The notes below the pieces were generated by a model. That model was not told the DNA's origin and did no database searches. It was given only the letters and a program-made list of their open reading frames with translations. Both the position numbers and the translations under genes were made by a program. A stretch of 40,920 nucleotides of DNA from a virus, in the IMG/VR virus record IMGVR_UViG_3300027833_000098, positions 1 to 40,920 of that record, one strand, 5' to 3'. Positions 7,791 through 19,000 of the stretch are shown here, piece after piece; position 1 is the stretch's first letter, and every line of letters starts with the position of its first letter.

Positions 7791-9647
7791 ATGTCATTTT
7801 TTAGTAAAACAAGAATAAAAGCAACTGAGCTATTTGAAGATTCCTTTGAATATCTCCAGCGTACTTATGACCAAGCAATAGAAACATTTACACCTGCATC
7901 ACCGTTTGGTCAAGTGTTAACTGTGGTTGCCAACTTAGGAGAATTAATATTCTTTTATATAGAATCTATAGCAACAGAGTCTAATATTGCACGAGCCAGA
8001 AATATAGAGTCAATATATGGATTATCTAGATTAACAGGCCATGACCCTACACGAGGTATATCATCAAGAGGTATTATTGGATTACGTTTAAATACAAGTG
8101 CGTCTACTCTCCTCAATGGAGATTATGTACAAATTATGAATGGTTCCAGTTTAGAAATTAGCCAGAATAATTTAACTTACTTCTTAAAATTTAACAGTGA
8201 CTTTATAAGACTAGATAAAACGACAAAAGATTTTGTCAATGTTGAAATAATACAAGGGGAAAAAGATGAGCAAAGTTTTACAGGTTCAGGTTTGCCATTA
8301 CAAAGTTATAACTTAATTACAAAAGATCCTACCGATCAATTTTTAGTTGATGTTTTTGTAGATGGTGAATTATGGAAATTGGTAGATTCTATATATGATA
8401 TGAACCCAGGTGAAAAAGCTGCAATGGTTAAAACTAGTGTAACAGGTGGTTTAAGTATATTCTTTGGAACTACCCAGTTTGGTATTTCTCCTGCATTAGG
8501 ATCTCGTATAAGAGTTACTTATATAAAAACAAGAGGAGCGTCTGGTAACATTGGAGGAAAACAAATAGATATGAAATTTTCAGAACCAGGTACAGACCCA
8601 TCCGGAGAAGAGGTAGATTTAAATGAAATTCTTTCTATGAATATTACAAGGAATCCAATGTTTGGTTCTGATTCTGAAGATCCTGCGTTTACGCGATTAA
8701 TTGCACCTTATGCAAGTAATTCATTTGTATTGGCAAACCCAAATAATTATATTTACTATTTAAGTAAGTATGACTTCTGGTCTTTTATAGATGCTTACAA
8801 TACAAAGAATGATGAATACTTAGATGATGACAATATTATTTACTTATTTTTAATTCCTGATGTAAGAAAGAAACTTACTAGTGATATTGATTATTTCAGT
8901 ATTCCTGAAGTTGAATTTTCAATGACCGATGCTGAAAAGGAAATGACATATGAAATACTTAACAAGAGTGGACGACAGGTTGTTACAGCAGAAACTAGAA
9001 TAGTAGATCCTATTATTAAAAAGTATGCATTAAATGTTGTAATCAGATGGTTTGAAAATTATGATAAAGATGCTATAAGAATTGAAATAAGAAAAAATCT
9101 AGATGAATATTTCTTAAATGTAAATAGAAGAGATAGGATACCTCGCTCTGATATTATTTCAATAATTGAAAATGTAGAAGGTATTGATTCAGTAAATGTT
9201 TTCTTTATTTCAGAAGAAAATGAAAATGCTATTAGAAATGGTTTTTATGAAATTCCTGTTTATGGAACAGATCCTATCACAGACCAAAAAGTATTAATTG
9301 AGAATAAAAAAATTGTATTAAAGAAAGGTGAAGATCCGCAATTAGGATTGGATAGTTTTGGAGATGTTGTAATAGAAAATAATGACTTAGCAATAATCAG
9401 AGGTGGTTGGACTGATAGAAATGGAACTTTTTATGAACCAATACCAGAGGCTAATAAAATAAGTTCTCTTAATGTATTCTATAAAGAAGAGATTCAAAAT
9501 AATCTTTACAATAAAATACAACAAGAAAAGTACAATTCTGTAAAAAGAAATAGAGGTACTACAATTGCAACAGGAGTTAATGCTGCTGGTTTAAATACTG
9601 GTAGATTACAAAACACACCAATAATTAAAACCTTAAAAGACAAATAA
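7791..9647 (+). CDS. 6: Baseplate wedge protein, gp6-like (baseplate-J type)
   Basis: 618 residues, compared with 660 in T4 gp6. The N-terminal helical region (FTPASPFGQVLTVVANLGEL, then IESIYGLSRLTGHDPTRG) is typical of gp6/J proteins. Residues about 395-485 hold the C-terminal dimerisation segment: VTAETRIVDPIIKKYALNVV, a helix (DAIRIEIRKNLDEYF) and RSDIISIIENVEGIDSVNVF. gp6 dimers form the iris ring of the inner baseplate. It lies directly after the gp25-like gene and its stop is followed one base later by the next ATG, so it is in one translational unit with the next genes. Confidence 0.8.
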   Translation: MSFFSKTRIKATELFEDSFEYLQRTYDQAIETFTPASPFGQVLTVVANLGELIFFYIESIATESNIARARNIESIYGLSRLTGHDPTRGISSRGIIGLRLNTSASTLLNGDYVQIMNGSSLEISQNNLTYFLKFNSDFIRLDKTTKDFVNVEIIQGEKDEQSFTGSGLPLQSYNLITKDPTDQFLVDVFVDGELWKLVDSIYDMNPGEKAAMVKTSVTGGLSIFFGTTQFGISPALGSRIRVTYIKTRGASGNIGGKQIDMKFSEPGTDPSGEEVDLNEILSMNITRNPMFGSDSEDPAFTRLIAPYASNSFVLANPNNYIYYLSKYDFWSFIDAYNTKNDEYLDDDNIIYLFLIPDVRKKLTSDIDYFSIPEVEFSMTDAEKEMTYEILNKSGRQVVTAETRIVDPIIKKYALNVVIRWFENYDKDAIRIEIRKNLDEYFLNVNRRDRIPRSDIISIIENVEGIDSVNVFFISEENENAIRNGFYEIPVYGTDPITDQKVLIENKKIVLKKGEDPQLGLDSFGDVVIENNDLAIIRGGWTDRNGTFYEPIPEANKISSLNVFYKEEIQNNLYNKIQQEKYNSVKRNRGTTIATGVNAAGLNTGRLQNTPIIKTLKDK

Positions 9648-9648
9648 T

Positions 9649-9918
9649 ATGGCAACAGTTAAAGATAATAATACAGGGTACCCTAGTTTATATAGAGCAA
9701 CCCGCGAAGAAGGCTGGGTTTTAAAAAACACAGGGTTTGATTATGCTGATAATTTATTAAGAAATACAATGTCTTCATATATGTTCCAAAATCCTAACCT
9801 AAGAGAATTCTTAGAAAGATATTTAAATCCTATAATGGTATTTTATATTAATAGAGTTAAATATTTAAGAATTTATTTTAATTATGCAGTTCCTAAATGG
9901 TATCAAAAAATAAATTAA
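9649..9918 (+). CDS. Small baseplate-operon protein, unknown family
   Basis: 89 residues, basic and aromatic, with no recognisable domain. Visible features are YPSLYRATREEGWVLKNTGF and a Tyr-rich C-terminal helix/strand (LERYLNPIMVFYINRVKYLR). It starts one base after the gp6-like stop. It ends in a TAA in the same reading frame as the following 1104-residue gene, whose GTG start lies only six bases on. It could be a separate wedge accessory protein, or the former N-terminus of the next protein. Confidence 0.6.
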   Translation: MATVKDNNTGYPSLYRATREEGWVLKNTGFDYADNLLRNTMSSYMFQNPNLREFLERYLNPIMVFYINRVKYLRIYFNYAVPKWYQKIN

Positions 9919-9924
9919 GAGATT

Positions 9925-12900
9925 GTGAATAAGTGGAAACATTTAATTTTCTTTGATAAAGAAGGAAAGAATTACAATATGGACTATGACAGTACTACTG
10001 ACATGTGGTCCGGTGATATATTCTTGCCTCAGGTTTCTATTGATTTGTTTGAAGTAGGGCAATTATTCATTTTAGAAAAAATGATTAATGCAACAACCAA
10101 TACTTTTGAATATGGCTACCCACATGAATCTACAGGTGCTACTGGTGGCTGTGAGTGGGAAGTTGAGTGGGACACTGAGCAGCCTAATGAAATATTTCTT
10201 TTTCAATTTAATAAAGATTTTAATACAGGTACCCAATCTGCATTAGTCCAAGAACCTGATGGTCCACCTTTAGTTAGATATGATAACATAAAAATTCCAT
10301 TAGAGTTTGATCCTAATCAAACTATAAGCCCAGAAGGATTTATTATTAGTGATAACATAAAATCAGAATCATTACAACTTAATATTGCTTTTTCATCAGG
10401 TAGTGAAAATACTTATAAGAGAAAGCTTTTAATTGTTGACACATGTACAAATACTAAAATTGCAGAGTTTACTGTTTGGGCTGAGAGTATTGAGGAAGAT
10501 GAAAGATTGAGAGTCATGACGCAAAACATGGGCTATAATGTTATTGCATCGGATAGTACAATTTTTAGAGATACTAATTTAAAAGAAGCATTACCTGACT
10601 TTGTAGAAATAAATTTAAAGCGTAAAGAAATTATGCTAGAGGGTAGTAATATTTACCCATTCATAGGCTCATATAAAGGATTAATAAATGCAATTAAGTT
10701 TTTTGGTTATAGCAATTTAAAGGTTAAGGAATTTTGGAAAAATGTAAATGCAAATTCTCCACAGTTTGGAAAGTATATTCAAAGTAATAGTGTTGATTTA
10801 TTTTCGCCTACTGCGCAGTTTGATGATCTTAAGATAACCTTACCAAACAAAAACTTTAGAAAGACTAGTATGTTTAGTCTTATCTATAGAATTAATAAAA
10901 TTAATCCTAATAAATTCACAGATGAGGATTTACCGGTTACTGAAGAAGTACAAGACTTTACTATAGAGGAAGTTTTAATTAAGTTATTTGGTCTAAAGAG
11001 AAAATTAGAAAACGAATATTTACCACTAAATGCTCATATTAAAGATATAACAGCAGAGGCTGATTTCTTTGGTTTATTGGAAGTAACTAATACAATTAGT
11101 AGGAATGCAAAAAATACAATTAAAGTAGGAATTAGTACAGACTTTAAAGTATCCCCTAGTTCATGTATTTATTTAGAAGATCTTAGAACCTTTGATAACT
11201 TTTGCTTAAAGGAAGCCGCTTATGTTGGAGTTACACCTGTTCATTCTGGTGCTATCATAAATTTTTGTAATGCTTATATTGCACCTCTTACTGCAGGAAC
11301 TGCGGCGGTTGGCGCTAATATGATAGCAGGACCATATACACCAGGCCAAGTTTTACCTCCACCACCAATTGGGCCAGATGTTAACAGCATATTAGGAACA
11401 CTACAGGATGGTGGTAATGTTTCAATCCAATCTGTAGCTGGAGTATACAACGCTTATTTTGCAAGATATGCACCAAACCTAAATAGAACATTAGCTGAAT
11501 ATGTACCAGGTGAATCCTCAAGAAGTTTACCTGACCAACCTGGAGTTAAATCAGGAGCGTTAATAACTTTAACTAATGATAGTTTTAATAATGTAACATG
11601 GAATAACATAGATAGTACATGGGATCAAATAACTAATGCAAATGATTTCTTTACTTTTGATTTTAATGTGCAAGGAGCAAACGTAGGAGATATTTATAAA
11701 TTAACAGATCCCGCAACTTCAACTGGTGCTACACATACAGTGATACCCGGTGATACTATACAGTCAATCACAACTTCACTATACAACCAAGTAGCATTAT
11801 TAAAAACTACACAGACTGATCCGTGGTTATGGTTTGATTGGTCTCAAGTAACAAATGACATTGGTCCATGTATTAGGTCTTATGGTAATGATGTTAATAG
11901 ATTTGTACCATCTGTTGAATTAATTAACAGTGCAAGTGGTGGAGCTTATACAGAAACACAATTACCTGGTGAAACTTTATTTACCTGGGATGCTGTTGGT
12001 GCAGGTAACTTTACAGAAATTGAATGGACTATTTACAAAGATGCATCTGATATTTCCCCAGCATATTATTTTAGTATAAGAGGAGAAATTGGAACTTATG
12101 GAACCTTGCCTATTACATTACCTTATGTTGGTGATTATAGTGTAGAGATGAAATTGTTTGATTTATATAATAATATTTCATCATCAGTTAAACATTCTGC
12201 AATATGTGTAGATGAAAGAGAAGTAGAATATTCAGGATGGTATCAAAGTAGAAAAAGAAAATATACTTGGAATGTTGAAGGTAAGTATGTTTGGAACGAT
12301 TATGGATCTTTATGGGATTTACCAATTGAACCTTCCATTACCTGGGATGAGGAAACTCCGAGTTTATATGATTCTTTAGACAGAGTTAATGCAATATTAA
12401 ATTCTTTTGGTATAGGTACCCCTACTGATTTTCAATTAATGAACTATCAGAATAATGGTAAAGCTAGTTTTAGTGGACCTTATCAATGGAAAAATTTAAA
12501 TGCGCCAACTTCTACGTGGAATAATACATACCACTTGTGGTGGGATATGACTGCAACAACTGGAGACACTCCTGCATTTTTCGAGTTTAGCCAAATACAA
12601 CCTAATAGTTATTTAAAAATTGTAGATTCTGACGGGGTTACTGGAACTGAATATTTTGATTTTACTATTGATACTTTAAGTAAGGTAGTTAATCAACTTA
12701 ACATAAGCACTAATAATATAATTAATAAGTATGTTTATAATCTTGTTATGAATGCAAGTGGTAGCCAAATTTATGTTCAAGCCGTATCTAGATATTATGG
12801 AAAGTTTGGTAATTTTAAATCAGTAGACATGGTTGATGTTAATGGAGATAGAATTTGTGAAAGTGGAACTGGTCTTACTGATTCCGGTAGCAGTTGTTTG

Positions 12901-13239
12901 AGCAGAATATATAAGTCAAGACAAAGTATATCAAGTAATCCAACCTGGAATACTGCTAAATTTATTAATGATGGAAGGACACTACCACCAATGACATGGG
13001 CAATGTTTGTCTATGATAAATGTAGAATTGTTGGTAAGGCTGATCCTAAATGGACTATCTCTAATACTACTAACTCATCCGTGGCTGATATATATTTTGA
13101 AAGCAAGTATTTAACATATCTTTTTAAAGACCCAGGAAAGTATATGATAACATTAGAACTTACTGATACAAATGGGAATAAATATAAAAAGGGTAGAAAT
13201 ATCGTAAATATAAAACAAATAAAACAAAATGGCAATTAG
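9925..13239 (+). CDS. Large baseplate wedge protein in the gp7 position, with PKD-like domains
   Basis: 1104 residues; T4 gp7 has 1032 and also follows gp6. The N-terminus (MNKWKHLIFFDKEGKNYNMD) looks like a proper start, so GTG at 9925 is preferred; the first in-frame ATG lies some 18 residues further in. Residues about 230-270 contain LEGSNIYPFIGSYKGLINAI, a helical core. Two Ig/PKD-like beta domains are visible: about 685-762 (VGDYSVEMKLFDLYNNISSS) and about 1028-1102 (PGKYMITLELTDTNGNKYKK). Length, position and operon support a wedge role; homology to gp7 itself is not shown. Its 3' end overlaps the next gene by 11 bases. Confidence 0.5.
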   Translation: MNKWKHLIFFDKEGKNYNMDYDSTTDMWSGDIFLPQVSIDLFEVGQLFILEKMINATTNTFEYGYPHESTGATGGCEWEVEWDTEQPNEIFLFQFNKDFNTGTQSALVQEPDGPPLVRYDNIKIPLEFDPNQTISPEGFIISDNIKSESLQLNIAFSSGSENTYKRKLLIVDTCTNTKIAEFTVWAESIEEDERLRVMTQNMGYNVIASDSTIFRDTNLKEALPDFVEINLKRKEIMLEGSNIYPFIGSYKGLINAIKFFGYSNLKVKEFWKNVNANSPQFGKYIQSNSVDLFSPTAQFDDLKITLPNKNFRKTSMFSLIYRINKINPNKFTDEDLPVTEEVQDFTIEEVLIKLFGLKRKLENEYLPLNAHIKDITAEADFFGLLEVTNTISRNAKNTIKVGISTDFKVSPSSCIYLEDLRTFDNFCLKEAAYVGVTPVHSGAIINFCNAYIAPLTAGTAAVGANMIAGPYTPGQVLPPPPIGPDVNSILGTLQDGGNVSIQSVAGVYNAYFARYAPNLNRTLAEYVPGESSRSLPDQPGVKSGALITLTNDSFNNVTWNNIDSTWDQITNANDFFTFDFNVQGANVGDIYKLTDPATSTGATHTVIPGDTIQSITTSLYNQVALLKTTQTDPWLWFDWSQVTNDIGPCIRSYGNDVNRFVPSVELINSASGGAYTETQLPGETLFTWDAVGAGNFTEIEWTIYKDASDISPAYYFSIRGEIGTYGTLPITLPYVGDYSVEMKLFDLYNNISSSVKHSAICVDEREVEYSGWYQSRKRKYTWNVEGKYVWNDYGSLWDLPIEPSITWDEETPSLYDSLDRVNAILNSFGIGTPTDFQLMNYQNNGKASFSGPYQWKNLNAPTSTWNNTYHLWWDMTATTGDTPAFFEFSQIQPNSYLKIVDSDGVTGTEYFDFTIDTLSKVVNQLNISTNNIINKYVYNLVMNASGSQIYVQAVSRYYGKFGNFKSVDMVDVNGDRICESGTGLTDSGSSCLSRIYKSRQSISSNPTWNTAKFINDGRTLPPMTWAMFVYDKCRIVGKADPKWTISNTTNSSVADIYFESKYLTYLFKDPGKYMITLELTDTNGNKYKKGRNIVNIKQIKQNGN

Positions 13240-13876
13240 CGTAACAGAAATATTAGGAACAGATTCCTTATCCGGCTCAAGGCTGGTAATCAATGACAAC
13301 TTTAATGTTCTTGCAAGTGAGATTAATTCAATGGAGGTGTATTTTTCACCATCTGCTGGAACTATCACTAATTTAAATAATCTTTCATCAGAAGCATTAA
13401 GAGTAGGTTTAAGTACAATACTACTAGATATTAATTCTAGTACATTTGATATTTTAACAAATGTTAAAATGACTGGTAATTTAAATATGACAGGTGCTGG
13501 TATATTTAGAAATGATACAAACATTCAAACACTTAATGATGTATTTGCCGGTGGAAGCCCAATCCCAGTAGGGACAAGCACAGCAATACCAGCTTATACT
13601 ATGAATAGGGTTGGTAATTCAACCGCTTCACCGATAGCAATTACTTTAAATAGTGGAAGTATAGGACAAGAAATTTTCTTTATCTATACTGAAGGTAGTG
13701 GTGATGTTGTTATTTCAGGGGTAGCAAGTAACCTAGTATTACCTGGTGCTACAACAAGCCCAAACAAATTAACATTAAACGCAATAGGACAAAGTGTACA
13801 TTTGCTAGCTATTGATAATGACCAAGGGCAGGCGGTCTGGTTCCTAGTAGGTGGACAAGGATACGTAATAGCATAA
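13229..13876 (+). CDS. Short fibre-like baseplate appendage protein
   Basis: 215 residues. The N-terminus (ISVTEILGTDSLSGSRLVIN, then DNFNVL) matches the N-terminus of the collagen-like fibre protein encoded at 24772-27717, which points to a shared docking motif. The rest is beta-rich, with a repetitive strand region (TNVKMTGNLNMTGAGIFRND) and a C-terminal domain rich in Ile, Val and Gly that ends GGQGYVIA. Small T4-like short-fibre or fibritin-like proteins have this layout. It begins inside the last 11 bases of the preceding wedge gene, in another frame. Confidence 0.5.
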   Translation: MAISVTEILGTDSLSGSRLVINDNFNVLASEINSMEVYFSPSAGTITNLNNLSSEALRVGLSTILLDINSSTFDILTNVKMTGNLNMTGAGIFRNDTNIQTLNDVFAGGSPIPVGTSTAIPAYTMNRVGNSTASPIAITLNSGSIGQEIFFIYTEGSGDVVISGVASNLVLPGATTSPNKLTLNAIGQSVHLLAIDNDQGQAVWFLVGGQGYVIA

Positions 13877-13899
13877 TAATTAAAAGATAAAAACTATAC

Positions 13900-16029
13900 A
13901 TGGCAACAACGCCCTTAATCAGAACACCACAGGCAGACGGAGGAACTTTTTATACATTTTCTTCTGCCGCTAAAGACTTATCTAGGACTCTCAATAATGA
14001 TGGTCTTAAATTAGTCTTTTCTAAATTTGTGCTTTTAAATTTACCAGACTTTGATAAGTTAGAAAGCAATCCAAATAATCCATTTGGTAACAAGGAAAAC
14101 TATATGCAGTTTGATACTATTGATGGTGCAATATGGAACGGTGGCTTAAAAGGTGATCCTAATGTTAACTTTACTGAAAGTCTTCAAAATTACGCGCTAA
14201 ATATAGAAGAACTTATTATTAGTGATCCAACTTATGATAATACTACAAACTTATCTGTAACCGAAAGAGTATTCTTTAAATGGTTAAAAGAATGTGGTGC
14301 ATTAAGATTTAGAGCAGCTAGTGAATTAGAAAAATCAGGTACTGCAGAAGGTTTAAGATTTGTTGAAGAAGATGAGGCAACAACAGGAACTAGGCAATAT
14401 AGAAGAGTAGTAAAATATATTGGGGAAATTGATATTGTAAATAATGTAGACAGGGCCGGAGAGGCGTATACTGAATTGTATATTAATGTACCAACAGAAG
14501 TAGGTGGAACTCCCACTATCCTCTTTGATTCAGTTTCTGATGCAAATTACCAACCATCTTTAACTATACAAGGATCAAGTGAATTCATCTTAGGTAGAAA
14601 TTCTGCAACTATACATCCACAAGGATTAAGCATAAGTGCATTTTATGATTATGATAACCAATTACAAGGATTAGGACCTGCAGGTTATACTGATCCTGAT
14701 GCAGATTGGATGGGTCTAGGGCCAGGTGTTACTAGTGCAATTACTAATGCATACTTTACAGAGCCTTCATCATTCGAAAGCGTGCTTAATGCTGAAATTA
14801 TAAAATATAAAGGAGATTACAATAACCCAACAGGTTATATTGGATCTGCTTACCTAAGAAGTGAGTTAGATGGAATTAGTGTAGATTTTAATCCTAATGA
14901 TTATGAACAGATAGTAGCTGATAATACAGTAAGCACAATACCACAATTCAACGGAACTGGGCTGTCTCAATCATTTGAATTTAATGCAGTATTAGTTTAT
15001 TATGATATGGTAGATCTTAGTGACTCTACTAAAACAACTACTAACTTATATGGATTATTATTATTAGATAATGTAACACCAACAACAGATGGTGGTTATA
15101 TACAAAGATATCCTAAATATAAACCTAACCTAGTTACTGGACAAAACGGTAATAGTTATGGTTTTAAAATTAATTTAAGATTTGATGCATCCCCAGGTAG
15201 TGCAGGTATTGATACAATTATTAATGATTACAATACCTTTTCAATGGGACTCTTTTCAGATGCATCTGCACAATTGCAAACATCTGCACAAATATTCCAA
15301 AGACAGCAATTAGAGATTGCTGATATTGAGGTTAGGTTAGCTGCAGTAGAAAATACTTTAAATGCTGTTAGTACTTCTGCATTCTTACAATCACAAATTG
15401 ATAGTTTGCAATCTCAAATTGATAATGCATCCTTAGCTTTTGCAAGTAGCACTACACTTTTAGATTTAATTGCTAAGAATTCAGATGAAATTCAAATGTT
15501 AGCAAATGGCCAAGTTTCAACTACGCTACAATATAATACTGCCGTGGTAAGACAAGGTTCTGGTATTACTGTTGATACTAATACACCTAATCAAATACAT
15601 GTATCTAATAATGTACAAGCTTATAATTTTATGTTACCATTTGATAATTCAGATGTTCAAATAACAACAGCTGCACCATTAAATATAAATGTTGTAGCTC
15701 CACAAGTGTTTACTACATTAGGTACATATTCAAACATGCTAAGATTAGATACTATTAATCAAGCAGGTGGAGATTTAGATATTTTTATTGATGATACTAC
15801 AATTACATGGAAGACCGGCCAAACAGTAAGATTAACATTTAATAATATACTTCAAATAGGATCTAGAGATATAAGAATATTTACAGATGCACCAAGTAGA
15901 TTAAATAGTGGAGCATTTGGAAAAATAGCAGCAACTATACCAAATGCAAGTTTGAGTGATATTCCAATCATTGATTTGATTTGTACAGAACAAGGAGTGT
16001 TAACATTCGTATATGATATAGTTAAATAA
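13900..16029 (+). CDS. Large virion structural protein with C-terminal coiled coil
   Basis: 709 residues. Residues 1-200 are mixed alpha/beta (TPQADGGTFYTFSSAAKDLS; YALNIEELIISDPTYDNTTN). Residues about 465-550 are a long coiled coil (RQQLEIADIEVRLAAVENTL; LQSQIDSLQSQIDN), followed by a beta-rich end. It is in the run of baseplate and fibre genes, in a place where T4 has gp8-gp10. No specific T4 counterpart is recognised. The coiled coil suggests a trimeric peripheral baseplate or fibre-network part. Confidence 0.5.
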   Translation: MATTPLIRTPQADGGTFYTFSSAAKDLSRTLNNDGLKLVFSKFVLLNLPDFDKLESNPNNPFGNKENYMQFDTIDGAIWNGGLKGDPNVNFTESLQNYALNIEELIISDPTYDNTTNLSVTERVFFKWLKECGALRFRAASELEKSGTAEGLRFVEEDEATTGTRQYRRVVKYIGEIDIVNNVDRAGEAYTELYINVPTEVGGTPTILFDSVSDANYQPSLTIQGSSEFILGRNSATIHPQGLSISAFYDYDNQLQGLGPAGYTDPDADWMGLGPGVTSAITNAYFTEPSSFESVLNAEIIKYKGDYNNPTGYIGSAYLRSELDGISVDFNPNDYEQIVADNTVSTIPQFNGTGLSQSFEFNAVLVYYDMVDLSDSTKTTTNLYGLLLLDNVTPTTDGGYIQRYPKYKPNLVTGQNGNSYGFKINLRFDASPGSAGIDTIINDYNTFSMGLFSDASAQLQTSAQIFQRQQLEIADIEVRLAAVENTLNAVSTSAFLQSQIDSLQSQIDNASLAFASSTTLLDLIAKNSDEIQMLANGQVSTTLQYNTAVVRQGSGITVDTNTPNQIHVSNNVQAYNFMLPFDNSDVQITTAAPLNINVVAPQVFTTLGTYSNMLRLDTINQAGGDLDIFIDDTTITWKTGQTVRLTFNNILQIGSRDIRIFTDAPSRLNSGAFGKIAATIPNASLSDIPIIDLICTEQGVLTFVYDIVK

Positions 16030-16052
16030 ATAATAAAATTGAAACCTAGATA

Positions 16053-19000
16053 ATGGCTGAAAATAATTCAATACAAACTTTGCTTCCAGAATTGTTAAGA
16101 CTCTTTAACAATTCACTGGAGAGCTTTGAGAAAGTTAATCAAGCGATTACTTCAAGCAGAGATTCTGTAACTGTTAACATACAAAATAATGATGGGACTA
16201 ATTCTAGGCTTACTATACCAAGTTTTGGATATCTTAAAAATTCAGTTGATAGGTTAAATACAAATATTAATACTATAACTAATTTTAATGATGCTAATAG
16301 CTCAATAAGATTACCAGATGGTACGTTTAGAAAATTAGTATTAGCTCAGTTGCCAACTGAGGCCGCTGACTTAACTACAATTAATTCAGTTAATGAATTC
16401 AATATAAAGCCTAACTGGTTCTTTGAAGAGTTGATTAATCCATTACTGTATATCTCATTTGATATTACCGGACAGGCTCCTATTGATACCGAGAGGGCTA
16501 TCGTACAGCGCTATATTTTAAATACTAATAGTCAAAGTAAAATTAATTATTTTGAAAATGAATATAATGGAAGCTCGGAAATTAATTATAATAAGTTTTT
16601 ACAACAGATAGTTGAAAAGAACATATCTTATGTATTAGATGAAGCAGTAGTTGATCTACCGCCAAGAGACAAGAGATTTTCAGGTAACTTTAGTGTAATA
16701 AGAATTGGTGAAGAAAGTATAACAGAAACAGTTAATGGCGTTGAGCAAACAACTATCCAAAAACTTTATAAGCTTAATAAAATATTTTATACTGATTCAG
16801 AGGCTGATTTTGCAGATACAGTCCAACTAAAAGTAGGTGATAGCTTAGAAGTTGTATCTACACCAGTTGATACAAGATATACTGTAACACAAATTGATTC
16901 AAGTACTAATTCTGTAACAGTGAGATTACAAGAAGGGTCTAGAACTATAAGTATTGGTGCTGATGTATTAAAAGTTGGGTCTTCATTAAATGACTTATTA
17001 GAAGTTGATGTTACTGTAGGATTTAATGAAAGGTGTGTAACCTTTGTAAAGCCTATTGATCCTAATTCAAAAATACCTGCAGTTAATTGGTCGCCGGGTA
17101 GTGGTTTTTATACTAATGATTTAAACACAATTGATTCAAGCGGTAACCTACAAAACTTAGCTGATTATTATCAAAGAAATGCTGTTGATTTTGGAAGGTA
17201 CTTATTATCATTTGCACAAGATAAGATGCCTACTAGTAGAGAAGGATTAATACCAAATGCACCAGTGTTATCATCAGATGATTTTACTGTATCTTTAATT
17301 AATGCACAAGTTAGTAAGTCAGATGCTATAGTACAACTCGTAGATTTAAATAATCAGAAAAATACTGTTCAGGCTACTTTAAGTGAATTGGATGTTTCAA
17401 TAGCTCAAAGTAGAGAAAGAATACAAACAACTAATTATTCAACTGAGGTTGAGCGAGATGCAGATAAGAATGCATTACAAGGTCTTGTTACCGAGAAAGG
17501 GTCTGCGGCAAAACTTTATTCATCAGTAGTTACTGAGATAAGTGCATCTGCAAAAGATAACTCCGTTAAGAGTATATCACCTAAATATAGAGTAAGAGGA
17601 TTTTGGGCAATGCCACAAGAAAAGTCATTCCCTGCAACTGGTGTTCAGGATATTATAAAATTTCAATATCGTTATAGATATCTTTCTGCAGACGGTGCTG
17701 CTAACCCTGTGAGTCAATTTTCATTTACAGATGGCAGTGGTACAAGCCAAGGTGCATTTTCAAATTACATTGTTGTTGATAGTGTAGTAAGACCTAGAAT
17801 AAAAAATTCAGTAACAGGAGTATATGAATGGGCCCCTATTAATGATGATAATGCTGACTCAGTTAATATTAATCAATTAGACATTCCTATTAGAAAAGGT
17901 GAACAGGTAGAAATACAAGTAAAATCCATATCAGAAGCAGGTTGGCCATCTAATCCATTAACAAGTGAATGGAGTGATGCAATAAGAGTTGAGTTCCCAG
18001 TTGATTTAAGTTCTGATAATGCAACCGAAGCAGTGTTAGCACAGAACCAAGCAGATTTAGCATTAGTTTTATTGGAAGAAAATTTAGAAGCTATGGGATT
18101 ACCTACCCATTTAAGTAGTTCATTTACTGCTAATGAAACATACTTTGCGCATTCAACTCCAGTAATAGCTTCAGGATTTTTATCAGAAAATCAAACCCCT
18201 ATTGATTTATTTACTAAGTTAACAGAAATGCAAAATCAATTAGATTTATTTGCTGAAATTTTAAATAATGCTGTTGGTGAATTAAATACTACATTAGTAG
18301 ATGATGCAGGAAATACTTTTAGTTTAAGAAGGAATGCAATTACTAATATTTTTGCTGGATTTTATTCACAAGAAGTAGATGGTTTAGATGATCCTAGAGG
18401 AGCGATTATAACTAAAACATATTTTATTAATATTGCAAATACTGCACAATCAACATTACAATTAATATCCAGAGTTACTGGAGGTAGAGCAAGGATGGTA
18501 AATCAATCTGAAAACCCTTCATATACTCTAAACGATGTATCAAGCGGTAGTACAATTTTACCAGCAACATATTCATGGTTAGATAACAGTGCAGTTAATC
18601 AAAAAAATGGTAGAGCTACATACAGGTCTGATGATGTTGATTATAATGTTGTTAGAAAATATGATCTCACACCTATTTTATTAACTAATCCAAATGTAAC
18701 AGCAGCCACAGCATATGGGCAAACTGTTTCATTGCCACCGTTTCAATCAACACAAAATAAAAATCAGTTTATTTATAGTAGATTTAGCGACGTATCAAAT
18801 GATGATACTTTTTACAGTTATATAAACCCAAGTGCAACAGCGTACACTCTTAATTTAGATACTATAGAAAATTTCTATAATGTAACAGCTGCTTCTAATG
18901 TAGGTAACCCAACTGCTGAATTTATTTGGGGTGGTGGTTTCCTACCATCAGGTTTACCAACAACAAGAGCTTCATATTTTGCAGGGGACAATGTAGTTTC

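Noticed and set aside
11730-11815. LysM-like motif (HTVIPGDTIQSITTSLYNQV) in the gp7-position protein
   Set aside because: Only the PGDTIxSI part matches; the rest of the LysM pattern is missing and the region looks like an ordinary beta-domain of the wedge protein.
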